Assembly: GCA_013698495.1 (NCBI GenBank)
Contig: JACCUV010000279.1
Location: 1 to 6,128 of the forward strand
DNA length: 6,128 bases
Origin: Chloroflexia bacterium
GTDB lineage: Bacteria > Chloroflexota > Chloroflexia > Thermomicrobiales > UBA6265
Direction of reading: 5' to 3'
The translations under genes and the position numbers were made by a program. The notes under the pieces were generated by a model. That model saw only the letters and a list, made by a program, of their open reading frames with translations, did no database searches and was not told the DNA's origin. Below are positions 1 to 4,907 of the stretch, piece after piece (the first letter of the stretch is position 1; every line of letters begins with the position of its first letter).

Positions 1-419
1 GCATCGTGGGTGGCGGTTCCGACCGCCCGGTGATCGGGATGCAACGCGTAGGGACGGAACGGATCGTGGGTGACGATCACATCCGGTCGATGCGTTCGGA
101 TCATCTTCGTGATCCGTTCGCGCAGGGCGAGGTCGGCGACGACCGCGCCGTCCGGCTCGCGGAGGTACACAACCTCAGCTATTCCAAGCCGTCGCGCCGC
201 TTCGTGCTCTTCCTCCTCCCGCGCCGCGCTCAGGACCTCGGGCGTAAACGTGCGATCCTGCGTGCCGCGGTCGCCGGATGTGACCTGGATCAGGACGATC
301 CGCTTTCCTTCCTTGGCAAACCGGGCGACGGTCCCCGCGGACGAAAATTCAAGGTCATCGGGATGGGCAACGACCCACATATAGGTCTGGTGAGTTGGTT
401 CCTCTACCGGTTCTGACAT
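1..419 (-). CDS. PIG-L/LmbE family deacetylase, N-terminal part (runs off the left edge)
   Basis: This is the first 139 complete codons of a PIG-L (LmbE-like) zinc-dependent deacetylase. Family members remove an N-acetyl group from GlcNAc-type substrates, as in mycothiol (MshB), bacillithiol (BshB) or GPI-anchor synthesis. The signature zinc motif AHPDDLE lies at residues 18-24 (ligands H19 and D22, presumed catalytic base D21). The second metal-ligand region, HPDH, lies at residues 127-130. Between them the expected TSGDRG stretch (47-52) and an acidic REEEEHEAARRLG helix (from about residue 67) are present. The ATG at 419 is preceded by AGGA with 6 bases between them, a good ribosome binding site, and no signal peptide is visible. 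It starts 56 bases after hisS and is probably in the same transcript. The substrate cannot be assigned because the C-terminal half, which sets specificity, is outside the window. The family call is secure. Confidence 0.92.
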   Translation of the reverse strand, partial: MSEPVEEPTHQTYMWVVAHPDDLEFSSAGTVARFAKEGKRIVLIQVTSGDRGTQDRTFTPEVLSAAREEEEHEAARRLGIAEVVYLREPDGAVVADLALRERITKMIRTHRPDVIVTHDPFRPYALHPDHRAVGTATHD

Positions 420-475
420 GTCACTTCCTGATGCAACATCGGCCCTACGGCCCGAATCGTTCGCTTTCCACCATC

Positions 476-1792
476 CTATCCGGAAACGGCGATCCTGGCT
501 TCCTGAACGAGCAACACGCGCTCGACTTCCCGCTGCTCGCCGTTCGCGAGGTTGCGGATCAGCGCGACGCCGCGCCGCAGCTCGTCCGCTCCAGCGATCA
601 CGGCAAACGGAATGCTCCGACGCGCAGCGTACTTCATCTGGTCACCGAGGCTGCGATTCGCCAGCATCGAGAGGTCGGTGTTGAGACCGGCGCCGCGCAA
701 TTCATTGGCGATTTGAGCACTCTCTCGCAGGGAGTCCTGGAACACCGCCACGAACAGATCCGCAACCGTCGCCACTTCTGGCAGCAGGTCGAACTCGTCG
801 ATCACCTCAACTATGCGCTCGAGTCCGAGGGCCATTCCGGTTGCGGGAACGGGGCGCCCAATGAACGAGCCAACCAGGTCGTCGTAGCGACCGGCGCCGG
901 CAACTGCTCCTATTTTGGGCTCCTCGATGAGCGCCTCGAACACCGGCCCGGTATAGTAGTCGATCCCTCGAGCGAGCGAGAGGTCAATTTTCCACGACGC
1001 CGAGGGGACGCCCAGATCGTCGATGTAGCCGGCAAGTTGCCGCAACTCGGACACCGCTTCCGTCCCGCCCGGGATCGCTTCAAGTTCAAGCTCGGCGGCG
1101 GCGAGCAATTCCTGGTTCGATCCAGTTTGGGTCACAAACTCCACCATGCGATCGGCGGATTGTTCCTCGACGCCGGAACCGGTGAGCTCCCTCTTGACCC
1201 CTTCGAGGCCAATTTTACCCAACTTGTCGATGGCGCGGAACACGACGCCGGTGCGCGCTTCGGGCACCCCGGCGAGCCGGGCCATGGCCTCCAGAAGCTT
1301 CCGGTGATTGATCGAAACCACGGCCTGGCCAAGATTCACGGCGTCCAGCGCATCGGTGAGGACGCTCACGGCTTCGGCGTCCGCCAGCATCGAGGGCGAA
1401 CCGACGATGTCTGCATCGCACTGCCAGAACTCCCGGAACCGGCCCCGCTGCGGTTTCTCGGCCCGCCACACCGGTGCGATCTGATACCGCTTGAACGGAA
1501 TGACCGATTCCTGTTGGTGCATGGCGTAGTAGCGGGCAAGCGGCACCGTCAGGTCGTACCGAAGTCCTACTTCGCGATCTCCCTGATCGAGGAAGTGGTA
1601 CATCAGTTTTTCGTTCTCGCCGGCCTTGCCGGTCAGAGTCTCCATGTACTCAAGGGCAGGTGTGTCAAGTGGTTCGAACCCGTGTCGCTCGAAGACCGTG
1701 CGGAAGATCGAGATCACGCGCAAGCGGAGGCGCATCTGGTCCGGAGTGTAGTCCCGGAAGCCTTTGAGGAGTTGTGGTTTGCGTGTACTCAC
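476..1792 (-). CDS. hisS: histidyl-tRNA synthetase (HisRS)
   Basis: This cytoplasmic class II aminoacyl-tRNA synthetase (438 aa) activates histidine with ATP and charges tRNA-His. The length is normal for the family. Motif 1 lies around residues 38-50 (GFEPLDTPALEYM). Motif 2 runs through RYQIAPVWRAEKP (102-114) into GRFREFWQCDADIVG, with the ATP-binding Arg near R110. The histidine-specific motif LARGIDYYTG (273-282) carries R275, the equivalent of the catalytic Arg259 of E. coli HisRS. Motif 3 is GMALGLERI (319-327). The C-terminal anticodon-binding domain occupies roughly 344-436. The GLRYDLTVPLAR and REFWQCDADIVGS wording is the subtype I associate with Chloroflexota, Bacteroidetes and planctomycetes rather than E. 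coli. The start is GTG at 1792: GGAG stands 9 bases upstream, and no in-frame ATG lies nearby. The upstream 354-base gap from moaB suggests its own promoter, but I see no convincing -10/-35 pair. Confidence 0.97.
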   Translation of the reverse strand: MSTRKPQLLKGFRDYTPDQMRLRLRVISIFRTVFERHGFEPLDTPALEYMETLTGKAGENEKLMYHFLDQGDREVGLRYDLTVPLARYYAMHQQESVIPFKRYQIAPVWRAEKPQRGRFREFWQCDADIVGSPSMLADAEAVSVLTDALDAVNLGQAVVSINHRKLLEAMARLAGVPEARTGVVFRAIDKLGKIGLEGVKRELTGSGVEEQSADRMVEFVTQTGSNQELLAAAELELEAIPGGTEAVSELRQLAGYIDDLGVPSASWKIDLSLARGIDYYTGPVFEALIEEPKIGAVAGAGRYDDLVGSFIGRPVPATGMALGLERIVEVIDEFDLLPEVATVADLFVAVFQDSLRESAQIANELRGAGLNTDLSMLANRSLGDQMKYAARRSIPFAVIAGADELRRGVALIRNLANGEQREVERVLLVQEARIAVSG

Positions 1793-1834
1793 TGTGATGT
1801 TCTCCAGAACGTGAGAAATGGTCCTTCGCTGAAA

Positions 1835-1848
1835 CCCCGCCGGTGGGG
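1835..1848 (-). promoter_or_regulatory. short GC hairpin in the hisS leader
   Basis: CCCC (1835-1838) and GGGG (1845-1848) enclose a six-base loop. On the hisS-sense strand this hairpin is followed by TTTC and stands about 42 bases before the GTG start. It is too short (4 bp) and its T-run too brief for a firm terminator call. It could be a weak attenuator or simply leader structure. Confidence 0.25.
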
Positions 1849-1857
1849 AGACTTGGT

Positions 1858-2020
1858 GTCGTACCGGACCTGAGCGGCGCCGAAAGAAGGAAGAGTCCGT
1901 CGGCGAAGCTGGTCCGCGTCAGCGGACGCTCTTTGGCAGACCAATTAGGGGCCGACTTCGTCGTCGAGTGCTTCGCCGTATCCATCAGAGCCGGATTCTT
2001 CCGCTTCGCGTCAGAATGAC
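1858..2020. repeat. nested inverted-repeat element with GTCATTCTGAGCG-type ends
   Basis: The right end, read on the minus strand from 2020 to 1993, starts GTCATTCTGA, passes through GCGAAGC and ends GAAGAATCC. This matches a dispersed intergenic repeat I remember from many environmental bacteria, including Chloroflexota, with two inserted bases. The left end, read on the plus strand from 1858 to 1898, is a more degenerate version: GTC, TGAGCGG and GGAAGAGTCC. The two ends face each other, so GGAAGAGTCC (1889-1898) nearly mirrors GGATTCTTCC (1993-2002). Inside lie a perfect 9-bp pair, CGGCGAAGC (1901-1909) with GCTTCGCCG (1970-1978), a 5-bp pair, TGGTC (1910-1914) with GACCA (1939-1943), and a perfect 6-bp hairpin, GTCCGC (1912-1917) with GCGGAC (1922-1927), loop GTCA. 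GTCGGC (1899-1904) can alternatively pair with GCCGAC (1951-1956). It contains no gene. It may be a REP/MITE-like element, a structured part of the hisS leader, or both. Confidence 0.6.
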
Positions 2021-2039
2021 GATGCCGCGTGTTCGAGCA

Positions 2040-2058
2040 TGTCAATCAATGCTTGACA
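2040..2058. promoter_or_regulatory. 19-bp dyad TGTCAA-N7-TTGACA, candidate operator
   Basis: TGTCAA (2040-2045) and TTGACA (2053-2058) are perfect inverted arms around seven bases. The minus-strand arm reads TTGACA, a consensus -35 hexamer pointing toward hisS, but no matching -10 appears 16-18 bases downstream. A homodimeric regulator site or a chance dyad are both possible. Confidence 0.25.
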
Positions 2059-2146
2059 CGCCACTCAACGTGACGGCGCATTGAGAGCGAAACCGACAAT
2101 TTGCCTTCGACAATGTACTCGGAAAGACGATGGCCACCGTGGGAAA

Positions 2147-2695
2147 CTACTTGGTGATCTCATGGACCACATGACCCAGCTCAGGTCCAATCAACCTTTC
2201 CATAGCCAGCTTGACGGCGTTGCTGGAACCGGGAGTGCTGAAGATCGCGGTGTCGTTGGCGACGCCGGCAATCGCTCGCGAGAGCATCGCGGCGGCGCCG
2301 ATTTCCTGAAACGAAAGCATCCGAAAAATCTCGCCGAAACCGTCAAGGCGCTTCTCGAGCAGGGCTGAAATCGTATCGAAGGTATTGTCCCGGCCAGCGA
2401 TTCCGGTGCCGCCGTTGGTGACGATCGCTTCCACAGCGCTATCGTCGATCCAACCCTGAAGCACGTCACGTATCCGCGACGGCTCGTCGGGCACGATCTC
2501 GTAGGCAGTCACCTCATGACCGCGCCAGAGCAAGTTCTGGCGGATCAATTCTCCACTGCGATCGTTGTCCTTCGTGCGCGTGTCGCTGATCGTGAGGACC
2601 CCGACCTTGACCGTGCGCGGCGCTTCCTTGCGATGCTGCTCGGTCGATGGCGAACCGAGACCATGTTGTGGCGTTGCGGAAAAAATTGGATCCAT
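2147..2695 (-). CDS. moaB: MoaB/Mog-family molybdopterin biosynthesis protein
   Basis: This is a 182-residue cytoplasmic protein of the MoaB/Mog fold. The family adenylylates molybdopterin ahead of molybdenum insertion (Mog type) or is associated with that pathway (MoaB type). The core begins near residue 28 with VKVGVLTISDTR. It continues with the substrate-loop motif TNGGTG (93-98) followed by GRD (101-103), the helix signature GFGEIFRMLSFQEIG (119-133), LSRA (138-141), and the PGS loop (155-157). GFGEIFR-x-LSFQEIG favours MoaB over MogA. The start is ATG at 2695 with GGAG eight bases upstream, so the roughly 27-residue polar N-terminal extension is probably translated; core-only homologues are near 160-170 aa. 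The gene sits 57 bases after the TPR/membrane gene. No other molybdenum-cofactor gene is in the window, so its partners must be elsewhere. Whether it catalyses adenylylation or is only a MoaB-type paralogue cannot be settled here. Confidence 0.93.
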   Translation of the reverse strand: MDPIFSATPQHGLGSPSTEQHRKEAPRTVKVGVLTISDTRTKDNDRSGELIRQNLLWRGHEVTAYEIVPDEPSRIRDVLQGWIDDSAVEAIVTNGGTGIAGRDNTFDTISALLEKRLDGFGEIFRMLSFQEIGAAAMLSRAIAGVANDTAIFSTPGSSNAVKLAMERLIGPELGHVVHEITK

Positions 2696-2752
2696 GCAGA
2701 AAACTCCGTAGACTTTAGGGTCGCCAATTTCACAACTGTGTTGCTGCTTGCT

Positions 2753-3277
2753 CTATCTTCGCACGGAAGGTTCTCGATTTTCTGGATCGTCGTCCTCCGC
2801 TGTGCCAATCGCCACGGCCAGTTCCGCCGATCGAGTGATCTCCTCGGGCGTCAGCCGACTTTCGAGTTGCCCGGATGGCCGCCCGGTGCGCCAGGCATAG
2901 GCCACCGCCAGCGAGGCGCTGAAAGCGTAGAGCAGCCAGGCGACGGAAGCCAGCGTCATGGCCGCGGCGTCACCAACGCCTTGTGCGACAAGGACCGCCA
3001 AAGTCGCGAACATGCCGCACACGAACGCAACTGACAACGCCACCCGCGATCCGTGGCCAGTCCACCGCAATCCTGGCTCTCCCACTCCGCCCGAATCCGC
3101 CTCACCCAGAAACCACCTGATCCGTTGCGTGGCGGCGCCACGTTGGTCGCTCTCGAGCAGCAGATGCCAAATGCCGACCGCCCTCGGCCAGTCTCCGTGG
3201 GCGGCGGCACGGTCTCCCTCGGCGATCGACTCGACGCCACGTTCTGATTGCGGCGATGAACCGGGCGTCGCCTTCAT
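2753..3277 (-). CDS. small TPR-like protein with two predicted membrane helices, function unknown
   Basis: I do not recognise a named family for this 174-residue protein. Residues 18-57 (AEGDRAAAHGDWPRAVGIW, then LLLESD and RIRWFL) have the spacing and small/aromatic pattern of a tetratricopeptide-like helix pair. Two hydrophobic stretches follow at about 79-99 and 104-128, separated by a short GVGD turn, so the protein is probably a hairpin in the cytoplasmic membrane with both ends in the cytosol. The tail (about 143-174) is charged, with an acidic EDDDPENREP segment. There is no signal peptide and no catalytic motif. Its ATG at 3277 overlaps the TGA of yraN in an ATGA junction, with no strong ribosome binding site of its own, which points to translational coupling to yraN. 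Normal composition, no stops and this tight coupling argue that it is real. The opposite-strand frames here are shadows. Confidence 0.8.
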   Translation of the reverse strand: MKATPGSSPQSERGVESIAEGDRAAAHGDWPRAVGIWHLLLESDQRGAATQRIRWFLGEADSGGVGEPGLRWTGHGSRVALSVAFVCGMFATLAVLVAQGVGDAAAMTLASVAWLLYAFSASLAVAYAWRTGRPSGQLESRLTPEEITRSAELAVAIGTAEDDDPENREPSVRR

Positions 3278-3651
3278 CCAATCACAATCGCATTGATGTA
3301 GTGCGCTACCTCCGGTGGATTCACCGGGGAAATCGTGATCGCAATCAGGTCACACCGCCAGAACAACTCCTGACACTCGGGATGCGTCGTGATGTACCAC
3401 TCCCCGGCCGCCAGCATCTTGCGGGCCTTGCTTCGAGGAACCGCATCCTCGGCTCTGCCGGCGCTTTCACCGTGCCTGGTCTTGACTTCGACGAACACGA
3501 TATCGTCCTGCTCACGCATGATCAGGTCAATTTCGCCGGACCGGCAATGCCAGTTTCGGCCAATGAACGTATAGCCGAGTCGTTCCAGAAATGCCCGTGC
3601 ATAGTCTTCCCCACGGCGCCCGAACTCAGTCGATGGTCTGGGCGTCGCCAC
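3274..3651 (-). CDS. yraN: YraN/UPF0102 family protein, endonuclease-like fold
   Basis: This 125-residue protein is of the usual length for UPF0102. The family has a PD-(D/E)XK, Holliday-junction-resolvase-like fold, but its cellular role is not established. The diagnostic residues are present: the GRRGEDYA helix with E15, G39-E40-I41-D42 in SGEIDLI, and the E55-V56-K57 strand in FVEVKTR, which together form the predicted metal-dependent nuclease site. The start is GTG at 3651, inside the end of rnhB (26-base overlap). A GAGAGG element lies about 12 bases upstream, and no other in-frame start occurs before residue 45. The rnhB-yraN pairing is common across bacteria and suggests a job in nucleic-acid maintenance. 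The stop overlaps the start of the next gene by four bases. Confidence 0.93.
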   Translation of the reverse strand: MATPRPSTEFGRRGEDYARAFLERLGYTFIGRNWHCRSGEIDLIMREQDDIVFVEVKTRHGESAGRAEDAVPRSKARKMLAAGEWYITTHPECQELFWRCDLIAITISPVNPPEVAHYINAIVIG

Positions 3652-4297
3652 GCGCGATCACCGCCTCTCTCACGGGTGCGAAACAACGGCGGTGACTGGG
3701 GCACGGTCCTCGCTCACGCAGCGCTTCCATATGAGCCGCCACGCCATAACCCTTGTGCCGGGCGAATCCGTACTCCGGATAGTCGATGTCGAGTTCGACC
3801 ATGATCGCATCGCGGTGCACCTTGGCGACGATCGAGGCGGCCGCAATCGACAGCGATTGGGCGTCGCCGTCGATGATCCCGATCTGGGGAGTGTCGAAAT
3901 CGAGCGTCATGGCGTCGATCAGGAGCATGTCTGGTTGCTCGGCGAGCGCCCGGATTGCCCGTTCCATCGCACACCTGTTCGCCGCCGCCAACCCGATCTC
4001 ATCGAGCTCCTCGTGCGAAACGGCGGCGATGCCAATGATGGCTCCGCTGGCATGGATCCATTTGGCGATCGTCGCCCGCCGCCGATGGGCAATCGATTTC
4101 GAGTCCCTTATCGCCATCCACCCGGAGGTCATCTCGGGATCGTCATTCGAGCCGGTCGGGATCACAACCGCGGCGGCGACCAGCGGACCGGCAAGGGCGC
4201 CGCGACCGACCTCGTCAATGCCGGCGATGCAACGGTACCCGCCCTCCCGAAGCTGTCGTTCCCAACTGAACATATCGACAGGCGCCGCGGTTGCCAT
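3626..4297 (-). CDS. rnhB: ribonuclease HII
   Basis: RNase HII removes RNA from RNA-DNA hybrids, including single ribonucleotides embedded in DNA, using two metal ions. With the chosen start it is 223 residues, typical for the family. The catalytic set is complete: D28 and E29 in AGIDEVGRG (25-33), D128 in LLIDAMTL, and D163 in SIVAKVHRD (155-163). RDSKSI (64-69) and the C-terminal YGFARHKGYG segment are also characteristic. An upstream in-frame ATG at 4372 would add 25 residues (248 aa). I prefer ATG 4297 because GGAG stands 10 bases before it, residues before it lack family resemblance, and the longer form would read through the rplS terminator hairpin. It overlaps yraN by 26 bases and heads the rnhB-yraN-membrane protein unit. 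Confidence 0.95.
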   Translation of the reverse strand: MATAAPVDMFSWERQLREGGYRCIAGIDEVGRGALAGPLVAAAVVIPTGSNDDPEMTSGWMAIRDSKSIAHRRRATIAKWIHASGAIIGIAAVSHEELDEIGLAAANRCAMERAIRALAEQPDMLLIDAMTLDFDTPQIGIIDGDAQSLSIAAASIVAKVHRDAIMVELDIDYPEYGFARHKGYGVAAHMEALRERGPCPSHRRCFAPVREAVIARGDAQTID

Positions 4298-4320
4298 TGC
4301 CGAGTCTCTCCCTGGCTTCG
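4298..4320 (-). promoter_or_regulatory. ribosome binding site that decides the rnhB start
   Basis: On the minus strand AGGGAGAG precedes ATG 4297, with GGAG ten bases before it. This supports the 223-residue RNase HII over the 248-residue reading that begins at 4372. Confidence 0.7.
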
Positions 4321-4323
4321 ACG

Positions 4324-4360
4324 AAACGAAAATGGCCGGAGGTGAGAACGCCCCCGGCCA
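4324..4360 (-). terminator. intrinsic terminator after rplS
   Basis: On the plus strand TGGCCGGAGG (4333-4342) and CCCCCGGCCA (4351-4360) form a 10-position stem with one A/C mismatch and an eight-base loop. Read in the rplS direction, the stem is followed by ATTTTCGTTTCG, a T-rich tract. It begins 33 bases after the rplS stop. The T-rich side exists only on the minus strand, so it acts in that direction. rnhB begins 26 bases beyond the end of the tract, so some read-through is probably needed for its expression. Confidence 0.75.
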
Positions 4361-4393
4361 AATGACACGCACAGTGTGCCTCGATTGGGAACG

Positions 4394-4771
4394 TTATCGG
4401 GCGATCGCGCCTTTGCTCAGATCTCGCCGCCGCTCGACGATTCGCGCCGCCCGGCCTGTTCGTCCGCGTAGATAGTACAGCTTGGCGCGGCGAACGCGTC
4501 CGAATCGAGTCACCTCGACTTTATCAATGCGCGGTGAATGGACAAGGAACGTGCGCTCAACCCCTATACCATGGGCGGCGATTCGGCGAACAGTGAAGTT
4601 CTCGTTGATGCCGCCGGCACGACGTCGAATCACGACCCCCTCGAACACCTGGATGCGCTCTCGTGTGCCTTCAACGACTTTGGCGTGAACGCGCACCGTG
4701 TCGCCCGGTCCGAACTGCGGGATTTCCTTGAACTGTTCCTGCTCGATGGAACGAATGAGCTGGGCAACCAT
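4394..4771 (-). CDS. rplS: 50S ribosomal protein L19
   Basis: L19 lies at the interface of the large and small ribosomal subunits. The 125-residue protein has the full family pattern: an N-terminal helix, the PGDTVRVHAKVVEG strand region (22-35), ERIQVFEGVVI (38-48), and the C-terminal VEVTRFGRVRRAKLYYLRG segment ending in a basic tail. The ATG at 4771 has AAGGA nine bases upstream, an optimal site for a strongly expressed gene. In many bacteria rplS follows rpsP-rimM-trmD; here those genes are absent, rnhB-yraN lies downstream, and an intrinsic terminator separates them. A 136-base upstream gap carries its likely promoter and leader. Confidence 0.98.
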   Translation of the reverse strand: MVAQLIRSIEQEQFKEIPQFGPGDTVRVHAKVVEGTRERIQVFEGVVIRRRAGGINENFTVRRIAAHGIGVERTFLVHSPRIDKVEVTRFGRVRRAKLYYLRGRTGRAARIVERRRDLSKGAIAR

Positions 4772-4798
4772 GATTCCAGATCCTTATCGATGCGTGGT

Positions 4799-4814
4799 CT
4801 GGCTTTGGCGCCAG
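4799..4814 (-). other. small hairpin in the rplS leader
   Basis: CTGGC (4799-4803) and GCCAG (4810-4814) enclose a six-base loop, 27 bases before the rplS start codon. A second weak stem, GAGTG (4838-4842) with CACTC (4855-4859), lies further upstream. L19 leaders of some Firmicutes are autoregulatory RNAs; I cannot show that this leader belongs to that class. Confidence 0.3.
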
Positions 4815-4885
4815 CCGAATGCTGCCAAAATGTTGCGGAGTGAAGCGCTCACAACACTCATCCCTGAGGTGAACGGGCGATCCGC

Positions 4886-4894
4886 AGTGTAGCA
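4886..4894 (-). promoter_or_regulatory. candidate extended -10 promoter for rplS
   Basis: On the minus strand the sequence reads TGCTACACT, matching the extended -10 pattern TGnTAnnnT. It lies about 115 bases before the rplS ATG and 13 bases after the stop of the upstream gene. No good -35 hexamer sits at 16-18 bases; TTGACG is present but only four bases from TACACT. Transcription from here would give a leader of roughly 108 bases. Confidence 0.35.
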
Positions 4895-4907
4895 CGTCAA
4901 CCCTTGG

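Larger units (their letters stand above)
1793..2146. other. 354-base gene-free region between moaB and hisS
   Basis: I find no credible gene here on either strand; the open frames crossing it are shadows of hisS or lack family-like sequence. It would contain the hisS promoter and leader. It holds a nested inverted-repeat element (about 1858-2020), a GC hairpin near the hisS start (1835-1848), a TGTCAA/TTGACA dyad (2040-2058) and a weak 7-bp hairpin (2064-2085, minus strand, one G-U pair). CGACAAT occurs twice as a direct repeat (2094-2100 and 2108-2114). TTGACA occurs once on each strand (2040-2045 minus, 2053-2058 plus), but neither has a good -10 box at 16-18 bases. No clear intrinsic terminator for moaB was found. 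Confidence 0.7.

Noticed and set aside
420..475. Terminator or promoter between hisS and the PIG-L gene
   Set aside because: GGCC-rich bases around 440-455 (minus strand TCGGGCC-GTA-GGGCCGA) can form a short interrupted stem, but there is no T-run and the gap is only 56 bases, so co-transcription is more likely.
395..1873. 492-codon open frame on the plus strand opposite hisS
   Set aside because: It is the antisense shadow of a high-GC hisS gene, its product resembles no family I know and is rich in His/Arg/Gly as expected of a mirrored frame, and the minus-strand gene has every HisRS motif.
1800..2146. T-box riboswitch before hisS
   Set aside because: GGTCCGGTACGACACC (1855-1870, minus strand) loosely recalls the T-box core around GGUACC, but the full GGGUGGNACCRCG pattern, a specifier stem and a strong terminator are missing. 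The same bases are better explained as the left end of the repeat element.
3626..4372. Longer rnhB starting at ATG 4372
   Set aside because: The extra 25 residues are unlike the family, the start lacks a good ribosome binding site, and the reading would run through the rplS terminator hairpin; ATG 4297 has GGAG at ten bases.
3692..4475. Plus-strand open frames of 217 and 229 codons opposite rnhB
   Set aside because: Both are mirror frames of rnhB and the rplS end, with no recognisable domain.
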